Source: Lampris incognitus (taxonomy: Eukaryota > Chordata > Actinopteri > Lampriformes > Lampridae). From it: a stretch of 64,000 nucleotides of DNA. Position numbers and translations under genes: made by a program. The stretch spans positions 30,269,311 to 30,333,310 of the forward strand of contig NC_079222.1 in the NCBI RefSeq assembly GCF_029633865.1, written 5' to 3'. A model generated the notes under the pieces. It was given only the letters and a program-made list of their open reading frames with translations, had not been told where the DNA came from and made no database searches. Below, one piece after another: positions 9,913-42,845 of the stretch (position 1 is the stretch's first letter; every line of letters starts with the position of its first letter).

Positions 9913-10064
9913 AATTGTCGCGCGTCTTCCGTGTTCCGGAACTACGTCATGAGCATGTGACGTTATGACCAGCCGGAAGCGCGACAAAACGAACGACGAG
10001 TGCACGTTGAAGTTAGGGCGCCGTCGCAAACAGCAAAGAGCTAATCACTCGACAAAACAACAAG
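9913..10064 (+). promoter_or_regulatory. snrpd3: snrpd3 core promoter and non-coding first exon
   Basis: A short CpG-rich stretch just upstream of snrpd3 with no TATA box but with sites typical of housekeeping promoters: a CRE-like CTACGTCATGA (9942-9952), a second TGACGTTATGA (9958-9968) and an ETS-type GCCGGAAGCG (9972-9981). A splice donor CAAG|GTAACG follows at 10064/10065, and the next exon starts at 11222 with the coding ATG 16 bases in. The transcription start is inferred, not seen. Confidence 0.65.
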
Positions 10065-10540
10065 GTAACGTTTAAGAAGAAAAGCCAAAATGTTTTTCAG
10101 TAACGCCGTTTAGATATTGTTGAGTTTGGGGTATTTTTTTTCCCGGCACAGAGTTAAATATTCTGAACATCATGTTTTGTCCCGGTGTGTTTTTCCTGCA
10201 TGTCTATGGGCATTTTGGAGTAAGGCTATTTCAGTTGGTACTAAGGTTATTTCAGTTGGTACTAACATATATTGCGGTTTCTATCGACGAAAGTCCAAAC
10301 AACCCCGCCGCCAATTTTAGAAGCAAGCTAGCTAGCTAGTTTGTAACAAGCTTTTTGCAACCATGCTAAACCAAACCAAGCCGGGCTTTTTTTGCAACCA
10401 TGGCCCCAGGGCTCTGCTACTAGTGAAATCAAAATCCAATTTTGTTTGTGGAGAACTGCAATGTGAAAAGGATTTAGCTGAGTTGATTTTTCTCTCTTCT
10501 TTATCTGCTATTAAATGCTAAAAAGTGGTAAATGGACTGC

Positions 10541-10779
10541 ATTTATATAAGCGCTTTTCTAGCCTACTGACCACTCAGTGTATGCCTCACATTCACCCAT
10601 TCTCATACACACATACACAGATGGTGGAGGCTGCCATGCAAGGTGCCAACCAGCACTTAGGGGTTTAACGTCTTGCTCAAGGACATTTCGACACGCTCTC
10701 CGCAGGAGCCGGGGATCGAACCAACGACCTTCCGATTACTAGACGACCCGCTCTACCTCCTGAGCCATGCCGCCCCTAT
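10541..10779 (-). mobile_element. tRNA-derived SINE (family B)
   Basis: In snrpd3 intron 1, - orientation. On the element strand: GGCGGCATGGCTCAGGAGGT head, box-B-like GGTTCGATCCCCGG, then GAGCAAGACGTTAAACCCCT and a conserved ATGTGTGTATGAGAATGGGT segment, ending GCGCTTATATAAATGCAGTC. A second copy is at 21063-21350 (+). Confidence 0.7.
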
Positions 10780-10965
10780 TAGTGTGTCCTTTGGTTCCAA
10801 TTTATTTTTGATTAATTTTGAAAACGATTACCAAGATTAAGACATCTTGTTTTGACAATTTTCTTTACAATTAACATCCGTTTTAGAAATTAATTTACAT
10901 TGCAACTGCATTCTTTCATCGACAGCGTTGGACTACCATTTGTATTGTCTTTAAGGACTGTGTAT

Positions 10966-11167
10966 CAGGGGTGGGCAATCTTATCCAGAAAGGGCCAGTG
11001 TGGGTGAAGGTTTTTGTTCCAACCAAGCAATTACACACCTGTCTCCTAATCAAGTTCCTCAGCAAAGACTCTATTGGTTGATTAGTGGGATCAGGTGTGT
11101 AACTGCTTGGTTGGAACAAAAACCTTCACCCACACTGGCCCTTTCTGGATAAGATTGCCCACCCCTG
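10966..11167. mobile_element. hAT-like foldback MITE in snrpd3 intron 1
   Basis: A nearly perfect inverted repeat over its whole length: starts CAGGGGTGGGCAATCTTATC and ends with the reverse complement GATAAGATTGCCCACCCCTG. The CAGGGGTG terminus is typical of hAT elements. A clear 8-bp target duplication was not found. Closely related copies: 56402-56607 and, more diverged, 11695-12137. Confidence 0.8.
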
Positions 11168-11189
11168 GTGTAGTTCCCATGTTTGGTAG

Positions 11190-13189
<2,000 letters not shown>

Positions 13190-13253
13190 CTGCTCCCCTG
13201 GTCTCCTGTTCATTTTACATTGTGCACTCTTTTTTATTTCTTAGTGTTAGAAA

Positions 13254-13259
13254 AATAAA
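13254..13259 (+). promoter_or_regulatory. snrpd3: Polyadenylation signal of snrpd3
   Basis: AATAAA 65 bases after the stop codon, followed by a TG/T-rich stretch; fits the very short 3' UTR usual for Sm genes. Confidence 0.75.
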
Positions 13260-13494
13260 CTTGTTCCTTCAGTTTAATTATATTTCCTCTTTTGTGTAAT
13301 ATCACCTCTGATATTAAATGTGATTTTTTTTTTCCAAGACTTCATATCCATCTTCATGATTTCCCCCAAAAACTGATTTTATCGTTATTCCAAACTAGCA
13401 GAATCGTCAAATAATCTCCTAACTTGAGATACTGTAACCCAAATCATCAATAACCTCATTTGCACAACTAATTTAAACTATCATTGGAGCTTTT

Positions 13495-13790
13495 CATTCG
13501 AGCCCCGGGGTAGTCCAACCTTGAGTGTGGTCCCGGGTCTTCCTCTGTGTGGAGTTTGCATGTTCTCCCCGTGTCTGCATGGGTTTTCTCCGGGTTCCCC
13601 CCACAGTCCAAAGACATAGGTCAGGTGAATCGGCCATACCAAATTGCCCCTGGGTATGAATGTGTGTGTGGAGGGGGGGGGGGGCTGTGAGATTGCCTGG
13701 CGGCCTGCCCAATTACTGCTGGGATAGGTCCCAGCATCCCTGTGACCCAGAGAGCAGGATAAGCGGTTCAGATAATGGATGGGTGGATTG
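13495..13790 (+). repeat. (GGAT)n-tailed dispersed repeat (family C)
   Basis: Carries the family signatures GTTTGCATGTTCTCCCCGTG, CACAGTCCAAAGACATAGGT, GGTGAATCGGCCATACCAAA and GCTGGGATAGGTCCCAGCAT, ending GATAATGGATGGGTGG. Other copies: 19495 (-), 26170, 28075, 37816 and 55301 (-). Confidence 0.75.
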
Positions 13791-14099
13791 CAGCATGTAT
13801 TGAAGAGATTAACACAACGTAGTGTAACAGAATAGTTTTGCTCCATGTACGACAAAAAAAAACCCCACTCAGATTTATGTAGTGTTACTGTACATTCTCA
13901 TGTCTAATCCCTCACATTGCAAGGACACATTTGTGACTGTACACGGTCTGTTTCTTGTGATGCGAGTATGAGGCATTTTACCATGTTTGTTCAAATGTTG
14001 ACGGAGGAATTGAAAGTAATTAGGACATTTCAGTTAAGCAAGTGGGCTTTTCATGAGACGCGTCCCGATTCCTTCGCGTGCAAATTGCCCTTTCACCAT

Positions 14100-14471
14100 C
14101 TGGTGGCGCTAGAAGGCGGATGTTGGCGTCCCTTGAAAGTCCTCAGCAAAATGTTTATTTCGGTCGCGCGTAACTGTTTGTTTCACAAACGTGATTCTTG
14201 CATACGCTCTTTGATCGCAAGTGATTTCACGTCATTTAAAAAGCGCCGGGGGTGCGGCGTATCAGCGTTTCCCCGTCTCGGTAGAGCAGGGGGTGGGTCC
14301 GCTCCGCTGGATGGCTTCACCATCAGAGCCTACACACTATAGACGCTCGCCGCCTCCGGGGAGCTCCCTCACTGGCTAGCCGGCCACCGAGTTAGCGGCG
14401 CTACTGTTCTCCGCGCTGCACCGCAGCGAACACGGCGACCGCAGATCGGATGCGTGGGCCTGCGTGATAAG
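14100..14471 (+). promoter_or_regulatory. CpG-rich candidate promoter and non-coding first exon of camkk2
   Basis: A GC- and CpG-rich stretch (TAGACGCTCGCCGCCTCCGG, CTAGCCGGCCACCGAGTTAG, GAACACGGCGACCGCAGATC) that ends in a good splice donor, GATAAG|GTAAGC at 14471/14472. No TATA box and no coding frame continues from it. The next + strand gene is camkk2, whose first recognised exon starts at a splice acceptor near 21845, so a non-coding first exon here with a 7.4-kb intron is plausible. This is inference; it could also be a CpG island for an unseen transcript. Confidence 0.4.
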
Positions 14472-14721
14472 GTAAGCTTTCGACCTCGGCTGCTGGCTTT
14501 CGCCAAATGGTGACTCGTATAGCTGATGAAAGGTGTGGGGCGGACTTGTCCTCCGTCCAACCGCATCTGTCCAGTGCAGGATGAGGTACCTGCTAGCCGT
14601 GTTGACTCGGTTTAAGCTAGCAAAAAAACAACAACAAAAAAACAATGCTGCACGAATTGTTTCAGAAATAATTTCTTGCATCGATTTCGGCAGAGCCAGA
14701 GATAACCGAGAGATAATCGTT

Positions 14722-14741
14722 GGGGGGGGGGGGGGGGGGGG
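14722..14741. repeat. Poly(G) run
   Basis: Twenty consecutive G after GATAATCGTT, next to a second G-rich stretch at about 14800. Confidence 0.9.
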
Positions 14742-15072
14742 TAGCAGTGGTGCGTAATTGTGGGTATGGCGGTACCTAGAAAAGCGATAAGTCGCTTCGT
14801 TTTGGGGCGGGGGGGCTAGTAACGACCAGGCTGTAGCGGGTTAACACGTATTTAGGTAGACTATACTAACCGTTGCCTTGCTAACGTAGGAAAAGCGAAG
14901 CAGGGTGATATTGACGTAACGTCCTGACAGTGGTTCCCCTTAGTGATGGTTAAAAATATACGCGCAAACTCACGCTGCTGTTGCTCAGCCTTACTGATCA
15001 AAAGCGTTGTGTCAAAGGCCAAAGATATTGTAACGTGCATGGATAAGAAGACACGCTGGCCGCTGGCTGGCG

Positions 15073-15185
15073 GGTCCGACCCTTCAGTCGAGCGGTTAGC
15101 GATGTCTCCTGCGGTGCGGGCGGTACGGGTTCGCCTCCCGGCCGCGGCAGTTCCTGTGGTTGCGTTGTCCCCCGAATTCGCTGCA
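15073..15185 (+). repeat. Single copy of the tRNA-like repeat
   Basis: GTCCGACCCTTCAGTCGAGC, GGTTAGCGATGTC, then GGTACGGGTTCGCCTCCCGG and an end at GAATTCGCTGCA. It is the same unit that forms both arms of the palindrome at 1064-1244, here in a single orientation. Confidence 0.75.
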
Positions 15186-15239
15186 ATATTAATTTCATGG
15201 GCGGATTTGTAATTTCTGTGCTACGTACCTGTCTACCTA

Positions 15240-15270
<31 letters not shown>

Positions 15271-15274
<4 letters not shown>

Positions 15275-15639
15275 AAAGTAAGGACATTTTTATTTGGTAG
15301 ATTATTTCTTTGTTGTAACAATACTTCTCGGCAATAAATCTTATACCGTTGGAAAGCCTGTTTATTCCCCTTTTAAATGGGGCCACATTTGTAAGGAACA
15401 TGCATTTGTGGGATGAGCAGCAGAGCTGAGTATGTGGGTTGCGCCCATGAAAAATTTGCCAAATCTTCTCTGCCAATGCCAAACAGCTTATTTTGCTGTT
15501 GCTATTGACTCTTGTTTTGAGCTTCTGGTACCCCAGGTGCTGACAATCAGGTGCCTGATATAAGATTTATTGCCAAGAAGCATTGTTACAACAAAGACAT
15601 AATCTACCAAACACACATTTCCTTACTTTTTGTGCTAAG
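15271..15639. mobile_element. Tc1-type MITE, unoccupied copy
   Basis: Inverted ends: CACAAAAGTAAGGACATTTT at the left and TCCTTACTTTTTGTGCTAAG at the right, with ATTTGGTAGATTATTTCTTT and its inverse further in. Flanked by TATA-rich and CA-repeat sequence. Contains CTGCCAAT once at 15470-15477, where the related copy at 58002-62730 carries a 4.4-kb hAT insertion. Confidence 0.8.
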
Positions 15640-15879
15640 TTTATATATATATTCACACACACACACACACACATATATATAATCAATGACGTTGTAAAAT
15701 CTTAAAAGCTTATGGCTAAATTTGAAATATATTCAAATCGTCATTAGTAAGACAAAGTAGTTACAAAGTAGATATTTGGAAGATGTAGATCTTATAGTTT
15801 CGCATCTCTCATTTGTATCTTGATATTGCAGTTATTTCTGCTTTGCCAGTCTTAGTATTTGATGGCATCTCTTAATATA

Positions 15880-16830
15880 CCAGTTAACCTTGGGGTATTA
15901 TCTGATTGTGTCAGTGACCATGCCACTATTTTATGTATTTGGAAGTCTTCCGTCAAGATGCATTAAAGTTAGACAATGTAGAAATATTAACACCGAAATT
16001 TTCATTCAAGATTCAATTGCTAAGAATTGGGCTAGGTTTCAACTAGTAACTTTTGTTGAAGATGCATGGAACTTCCTTTTTTTTTACTGAATTTGTTAAT
16101 GTTATGGACAAACACACCGCCTGGACAACAGTTCAGGTTAAAGGTAGACATTTACCTTGGATTAATTGTGAGTTTGAAAGTCTCTTTAAACAGAGAGATA
16201 AGGCCTGGGAAAAAATGTTGCTCGAAAAAAGGATTCTGCAGATTGGAATGCATGTAAACATTTCAGGAATATATGTACAACCAAAAACAAGAAAGTCAAT
16301 TATAAAGACGCATTAGCTAATATATTTTATAACCCTAAAAAGTTTTGGAACAGAGTCAATAGTATGATCAATAAATCCACTAAAAGCTCTACTGCTCATA
16401 AAAGAGTTAATAATGAAGTTGTTAATGATCCCTTTATAACTGCTAATGCCTTCAGCCAGCACTTTTCTTCTGTCTGCAGTTCACAGTTTTCTGGTTTTCC
16501 CTATTCTGATGTTTCATTGAATAACTCTAAATGTGGTAGCTCCTTCCCCTTTAGAATATTCTGTCCAATTGATATTCAGCAAGCTATTTATGATCTAAAC
16601 TTAGGTCGGGGTGCTGGTCCAGATGGTTTGGAGATTAAATTCATCAAGCTTGGCTCATGTTCTGGCATATCCTCTGTCTGATCTATTCAATTTATCTTTG
16701 TCTACATGTGAAGTTCTATCAATTTAGAAATGTGCCAGAGTTACCCCATTGCGTAAAGGTAGTGACCCTCTCGATCTCAATAACTCTAGACATATTTCCA
16801 TTATTAACAGTAATGACACATCATTATCAC
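15880..16830 (+). mobile_element. Non-LTR retrotransposon fragment (endonuclease end to start of RT)
   Basis: Several frames together read as a LINE polyprotein: VSDHATILCIWK (endonuclease C-terminus, SDH motif), GRHLPWINCEFESLFKQRDK, then MINKSTKSSTAHKRVNNEVV and GRGAGPDGLEIKFIK (start of RT, GPDG motif), then PLRKGSDPLDLNNSRHISII. There are frameshifts at about 16080, 16210, 16320 and 16660, so it is inactive. The clade is not resolved. Confidence 0.7.
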
Positions 16831-16850
16831 TCACAGACTCAGAATTAGTT

Positions 16851-17439
16851 TGCGGTACATGTTGTGACACACATCTTGTGTCCCAACCCATCTTTTCAGT
16901 CACAGGAAGTTATTTCTCCATACCCCACTGAGCTGTGACATGGTTGTTCTGTTGATTTTTTAATGAGGCTGAGAATTCACTTCTGCCCCAGATGGCCCTG
17001 TATTCTGCCTTTAGGCCCGTGCCTATGTTATTATTGTTGTCCTTGGCTTAAAGCCCCCCTCCCCCTTTACATGTCCTGATAAATCTCCTTCCCCTTCCCT
17101 TCTGCTCAGATGGGGAAGGTCAGGTCACGTGACTTTTGTCATGATAAGAGGCACAGTGCAGCATCTGGAGCAACGCAGCATCTGTTTGTGTTTCCAGGGG
17201 GCTCAAGTCCAACTTCCCTGTTCTTCACCGAGCAGCAGTGATTGCCAGGGATCAGAGAAGTTTAGTGCATTAGCTTACAGTTATCCATGATATATTGCTG
17301 TGTAGGGGCTAGTATGTTGCTCTGCTTGCCTGATTTGTGAGCACTATTTCTGCCCACCAGTGTTGGAAACTTGGTGCTTTAAACTTAGCAGCAAGGGATT
17401 TCATCTATCACATTACTCATTTATGTGTTTATACATGCT
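16851..17439. other. No gene recognised
   Basis: GC-moderate sequence with pyrimidine-rich stretches (CCCCCCTCCCCCTTTACATG); no coding exon or known repeat identified. Confidence 0.5.
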
Positions 17440-17882
17440 CAATAATACATGTATGGATTTCACAGAAAGGTGAATCAGTTCATCTGGACACAACATTTAT
17501 TGAGACAAACTTATTGTCACTCAGCTCTCACCTAAGTGACCTCTTCAGTCTCGACTGACTGCAGGAGTACTCTTAGCCCCCCGGTGTTATTGTCCTTACT
17601 GAGAGATGTGAGTGTTCTGTTGTTTGTATGATTAACTCAGTGACCTATAACATCTCTAAGTTTCTGGCATCTGTTCTTAACCCATTGGTAGGCAGCACTG
17701 AACATAAAAGAAGGTTGAATTAGTTCATCTGGAAACAACTTTTATTGACAGAAACGTTTCATCACTCATCTAAGTGACCTCTTCAGTCTAAACTGACTGC
17801 AGGTATCCCCACCCTTATAAACAATAAAGTGGCATAACGACCGGAAACAATGACCAGTTTCGTATGCAAATAGGCTAACACG

Positions 17883-18038
17883 TCAGGCCAGGACTCCACA
17901 GGCTACACCCATCTACAGGTCAGTGGCCACTCTTTCAAGGATGAGGATGTGCACATCCTTGATAGGGAGGAATGGTGGTTTGAACGGGTAGTCAAACAGG
18001 CCATCTATGTGAAGAGGGAACGACCATCTCTGAACTGA
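17883..18038 (+). pseudogene. Penelope GIY-YIG endonuclease, C-terminal part
   Basis: The frame reads SGQDSTGYTHLQVSGHSFKD, then VHILDREEWWFERVVKQAIY and VKRERPSLN, the C-terminal endonuclease region of Penelope-like polyproteins (the ILDRE..WFER..KEAIYV block). A stop at 18036-18038 cuts it; related codons (SPSYNAVIANNAKSA) continue to about 18120 in the same reading frame. Confidence 0.75.
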
Positions 18039-18209
18039 GGGGTAGGGGGCCTAAGAGCACATCTGTCGCCATCTTACAATGCTGTGATTGCAAACAATGC
18101 CAAATCCGCTGTGAATAGTACACATGGCCATGGTAACTCTAGTTAATGGTCACACTGAAACTGATTGTTGGTTTCAGCCATTATGTCACTGTATTGTTTA
18201 TAAGGGTGG

Positions 18210-18287
18210 GGATACCTGCAGTCAGTTTAGACTGAAGAGGTCACTTAGATGAGTGATGAAACGTTTCTGTCAATAAACGTTGTATCC
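18210..18287 (+). ncRNA. Candidate hammerhead-type ribozyme fold in the Penelope LTR
   Basis: CTGAAGAG (18232-18239, fits the CUGANGA core) is followed by a 6-bp hairpin GTCACT/AGTGAT (18240-18257, one G-U pair), then GAA (18258-18260), then a 6-bp hairpin ACGTTT/AAACGT (18261-18280), then T and GTATCC (18282-18287). GTATCC can pair with GGATAC at 18210-18215 as a distal stem I. Penelope-like elements are reported to carry hammerhead motifs in their LTRs. Weak point: stem I does not abut the core, since 16 nt including a possible CAGTC/GACTG hairpin lie between. Confidence 0.4.
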
Positions 18288-18362
18288 AGATCAGCTGATT
18301 CAACTTTCTTTGATTTTCTTACTTGGATTATTGAGCATGCATAAAGACAAGTACTGGACGTC

Positions 18363-19067
18363 ACATTCAGAACACTGGATTTTGTGGATAAGGTGAGGGA
18401 CATCATCATGGAAGGGGATGAAACAATGGACTCTTATGATGTTACGCCCCACTTTACATGCTTTCCTGTTGATGAAGCAGTGGAGGTAGTCCGTATGAAA
18501 TTACAAGACAACCCCACCCTTAACAATAGGACCACCCTTAACACTGAGAAAGTGTGTCTGCTCCTGAAGCTGTGTCTTCAGTCCACGCACTTCACATACA
18601 GGGGGCAGTACTATAGACAGAAGCATGGGTGTGTTATGGGTTCCCCAGTCTCACCAGTAGTGGTCAACTTGCATATGAAGGAAGTGGAAAAGAGGGCTCT
18701 GATGTCCTATCCAGGGACACCACCTAGCCATTGGTTGAGATATGTGGACGACACCCGCGTTAAAATTAAATCTCAGGATATACCACATTTCACCGACCAC
18801 ATTAACTCTGTGGACAGCCACATCAAGTTCACCAGGGAGGATGTGAAAAATTATAGGTTAGCCTTCTTAGACAGAAATTGCATTGGTGATGGGGGACATT
18901 TGATTGTTGATGTTTACCATAAGCCAACACATACTGATCAGTACTTAAGGTTTTACTCTCATCATCCACTGGAGCACAAACAAGGAGTCGTCAGGATGCT
19001 GTACCACCGAGCTGACAACGTCCCCACCGACACAGCGGACAGGGAAGGGGGAGAAATCCCACATTAA
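18363..19067 (+). pseudogene. Penelope-like reverse transcriptase
   Basis: A 5'-truncated open frame of about 235 codons. Recognisable blocks: SYDVTPHFTCFPVDEAVEVV (RT motif A region, normally FDV.ALFTSIPV), KHGCVMGSPVSPVVVNLHM (motif B, GSPVSP), WLRYVDDTRVKI (motif C, YVDD intact), HIKFTREDVKNYRLAFLD and VYHKPTHTDQYLRFYSHHP. These are diagnostic for Penelope-like elements, whose RT is related to telomerase. The YVDD catalytic aspartates are present, but the motif A region is altered and the frame closes before the endonuclease. Confidence 0.85.
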
Positions 19068-19401
19068 ACAGGCCCTGGTTAAGTGTGGTTATCCTAACTG
19101 GGCATTTGTCAAAGCCAGGAAGACGCCCAAACACTGCACTAGCTGATCGAAGAGAGGAGAAGGACAACAGCTGCCTAAGCATAAACCAGTGCTGATTCCG
19201 TATGTGGCAGGAGTGTCGGAAAAGCTGAAATGTGTATTTTCTAAACACTGTGTCTCAGTTGCTTTCAAGCTCCAAAACACATTGTGCCAGAAATTGGTCC
19301 ACCCCAAGGATCGGGTCCCCCGGCACAAACAGAGCAATATAGTGTATGTTGTTAAGTGCCAGGAGGATTGCTGTGACTTGTACATCAGGAAAACCAAATA
19401 G
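19062..19401 (+). pseudogene. Penelope GIY-YIG endonuclease, N-terminal half
   Basis: In a different frame from the RT: LIPYVAGVSEKLKCVF, HPKDRVPRHKQSNIVYVVKC, CQEDCCDLYIRKTK, stop, then TLAKRMAQHN after the stop codon. VYVVKC..DC..LYI corresponds to the GIY-YIG N-terminal strands of Penelope endonucleases; the usual LYIGET is changed to LYIRKT and a stop follows. Confidence 0.75.
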
Positions 19402-19494
19402 ACGCTGGCCAAGAGAATGGCACAACACAACATAAAAAAAACAAAAACAAGCTCTATATAGAATCCATAAAGCACAGGACTATTGAAGCAAAAA

Positions 19495-19690
19495 TCTATC
19501 CATCCATTATCCAAACGGCTTATCCTGCTCTCAGGGTCACGGGGATGCTGGAGCATATCCCAGCAGTCACAGGGCAGACACATACACACACACCCCCTAA
19601 GGACAACTTAGTAGGGCCGATTCACCTGACCTACATGTCTTTGGACTGTGGAAGGAAACCGGAACACCCGGAGGACTTTACTCTTCTCCC
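19495..19690 (-). repeat. (GGAT)n-tailed repeat (family C), fragment
   Basis: In - orientation: ATCCATCCATTATCCAAACG, TTATCCTGCTCTCAGGGTCA, GGGATGCTGGAGCATATCCC and ACCTACATGTCTTTGGACTG. Confidence 0.75.
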
Positions 19691-20520
19691 TCTACACAAA
19701 TGACTTATGAGGATATGCAAGAAGGAATACTATAACAAAGAGTTAGAGACTAATAAAAACAACACCTAAGGTATATGGAATGTGTTGAGTAGTATTATTA
19801 GAAACGGATCTAGCAGCCCAAGCTGCCCTCAATACTTTACAGACAACGATAAGACTATAAATAACATGGAAGATGAGGTCAATGGCTTCAACAGATTGTT
19901 TGTAAATGTTGGCCCAAAACTGTCAGAAAAAAACAAACAATCACAGAGGGGAACGATAGTGATCATGGGGACAGAAACGCAAGTTCCATCTTTCTTAGAG
20001 CGGTAGAAGAGAAAGAAATCGTGGACATTGTAAACAAATGTGAGAACAAAAAAAATCTACTGACTGGAATGATATTGATATGACTATAGTTAAGAAAGTA
20101 TTCGAAGGTATTGCAAAACCGCTAACCCACATCTATAACATGTCCTTTCAACCTGGCAAGCAAAATGAAAATAGCAAAAGTCTTACCCTTATATAAAACT
20201 GGAGATAGACACCAATTTACAAACTAAAGACCGATTTCATTATTGTCACAATTCTCCAAAATATTAGAAAAACTATTTGCTGCCAGATTAGACAAATTCA
20301 TTGAGAAACACAATCGGCTGACCGATAGCCAGTACGGGTTTCGACCAAACAGATCGACATCTCTGGCGCTCATTGAATTGATTGAAGAAATAACTAATTG
20401 CATAGACCAAACAAAGTTTGCTCTGGGGATATTTATAGATCTAAATAAAAGCTTTTGACACTATTGATCACAATAGATTAATAGACAAATTGGAAAGGCA
20501 TGGTCATGTTGTCGTGGCAG
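19691..20520 (+). mobile_element. Non-LTR retrotransposon fragment (RT N-terminal half)
   Basis: Broken frames give MEDEVNGFNRLFVNVGPKLS, then DIVNKCENKK...DIDMTIVKKVFEGIAKPL, and LLSQFSKILEKLFAARLDKF, LTDSQYGFRPNRSTSLALIE, FALGIFIDLNK followed by a stop where FDTIDHNRLIDKLERHG continues in the next frame. These are RT motifs 1 to A of a common fish LINE. The piece breaks off at about 20515, where another LINE in the opposite orientation begins. Clade uncertain. Confidence 0.75.
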
Positions 20521-20524
20521 TTAT

Positions 20525-21050
20525 TTAAGTCCATTTATTTAAATGAGGCGCGAGACAAAAATCTCTTACAGTATTGTCACATGATTTTAATGTGAACCAG
20601 GGCTTATTGTTGTTAAAGGTACAGAAGGTTTTGGTGGGCACACACATATCCTCACAAAAACTGATGTAAGATGTCAGTGTCAGTAAATTCATCCAGGTCT
20701 GTAGATGCAGCCTCAAAAACACTCCAGTCAGTGCAGTCGAGGCAGGCCTGGAGCTCCAGTTTGGACTCATTGGTCCATTTCCTCACAGTTTCAGCCACAG
20801 GCTTTTCAGATTTCAGTTTCTGCCTGTAGGTTGGGGGAAGATGAATCAGACAGTGATCAGAGATGCCCAGGGCTGCATGGCGGACAGTGATAGGCATCCT
20901 TTAATATTTTGTAGCAATGATCCACAGTGTTTTTGTCCCTAGTGGGACATTTAACATGCTGTCTGTATTGTGGCAGTTCGTGGCTGAGGTTTACTCTGTT
21001 AAAATCCCCAAGGATAATGAGTAGGGAGCCTGGATATTTCCACTCCATGT
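20525..21050 (-). mobile_element. Non-LTR retrotransposon fragment (endonuclease C-terminus), Rex1-like
   Basis: On the - strand: GSLLIILGDFNRVNLSHELP (endonuclease GDFN motif), QHVKCPTRDKNTVDHCY, ISDHCLIHLPPTYRQKL (SDH motif), TVRKWTNESKLELQACLDCT, then in another frame SYISFCEDMCVPTKTFCTFN and NNKPWFTLK. The order matches the endonuclease and linker of Rex1/Babar-type LINEs as I know them; the exact family is tentative. At least one frameshift. Confidence 0.65.
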
Positions 21051-21062
21051 TTGTAATTTCAT

Positions 21063-21350
21063 CAGGGTGGCACGGGTCAGGAGGTAGAGTGGGTTGTCTA
21101 GCAATTGGAAGGTTGCTAGTTCAATCCCTAGCTCCTGCAGAGACCGTGTCGAAGTGTCCTTGAGCAAGGCACTGAACCTTTAACTGCTGCTAATGAGCAG
21201 CTTGGCACCTTGCATGGCAGCCTCCTCCATCAGTGTATGAATGTGTGTGTATGGGTGAATGTGAGGCATACACTGTACAGCAGTTTGAGTGGTCGGGTAG
21301 ACTAGAAAAGCACTCTGTAAATGAAGTCCATAAATGGAGTCCATCTGCCA
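21063..21350 (+). mobile_element. tRNA-derived SINE (family B)
   Basis: GGTGGCACGGGTCAGGAGGT head, box-B-like GTTCAATCCCTAG, CCTTGAGCAAGGCACTGAAC, ATGTGTGTGTATGGGTGAAT and AGAAAAGCACTCTGTAAATG. Same family as 10541-10779. Confidence 0.7.
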
Positions 21351-21397
21351 TGTGTTTTAACACCTCTTTAACACAGGCCTGGGGTGGGATATAGACA

Positions 21398-21545
21398 CTA
21401 TATTCCATTGCCTACCAACACGGGGATCGCTGGTTCGAATCCCCCATTACCTCCGTCTTGGTCAAGTGTCCCTACAGACATAATTGGCCGTGTCTGTGGG
21501 TGGGAAGCCAGATGTGGGTATGTTTCCTGGTTGCTGCACTAGCGC
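21398..21545 (+). mobile_element. SINE family A, 5' part
   Basis: TATTCCATTGCCTACCAACA, GATCGCTGGTTCGAATCCCC and ACATAATTGGCCGTGTCTGT through CACTAGCGCCTCCTCTGG. The 3' half is missing. Confidence 0.75.
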
Positions 21546-21909
21546 CTCCTCTGGGCAATCACCCCAAATCCCCCCCCTGGCTATGCCAGTGCCCTGAATG
21601 TTGAAACTATGTCCAGTATTGACAGATTTCGCCAGGTAAAAGGCATCTAAACATGCTGACATGCAAAAAAAAAAAAAAGATTTCGGGTTGTATTAGCCCG
21701 CACCTTAAGACAGCAGGAAGTGCTATTTTACCCCTCTTTTAATGTCAGGCCAGGAATTCCCATATGCTAAAGGGCAGTACCATGGTGGTATTAAAAAGTA
21801 ACATTTCCATGCATTCTAATTATGTGTTGTCCTATTTCATTCAGTGACTTCATCCCCTGAGGCTTCCCTCTGATGGAGCAGTGGTTGTCTACCTCTGTGA
21901 AAAGTCAGC

Positions 21910-42845
<20,936 letters not shown>

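Larger units (their letters stand above)
17440..19440 (+). mobile_element. Penelope-like retroelement, rearranged copy
   Basis: Order along the + strand: a partial LTR in reverse orientation (17440-17570), a fuller reversed LTR (17705-17875), the C-terminal end of the element's open frame (17883-18038, GIY-YIG region), a forward LTR (about 18130-18350), then the reverse transcriptase (18363-19067) and the N-terminal half of the GIY-YIG endonuclease (about 19062-19401) of a second unit. Such partial tandem units joined through an LTR are characteristic of Penelope-like elements. Frameshifts and stops show that it is inactive. Confidence 0.8.

Noticed and set aside
10966-11167. Exact 8-bp target duplication for the intron 1 MITE
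   Set aside because: The flanks (CTGTGTAT and GTGTAGTT) do not match in register, so none was claimed.
13917-14342. 141-codon frame before the CpG-rich region
   Set aside because: No recognisable domain, and the CpG-rich end is better explained as promoter or non-coding exon.
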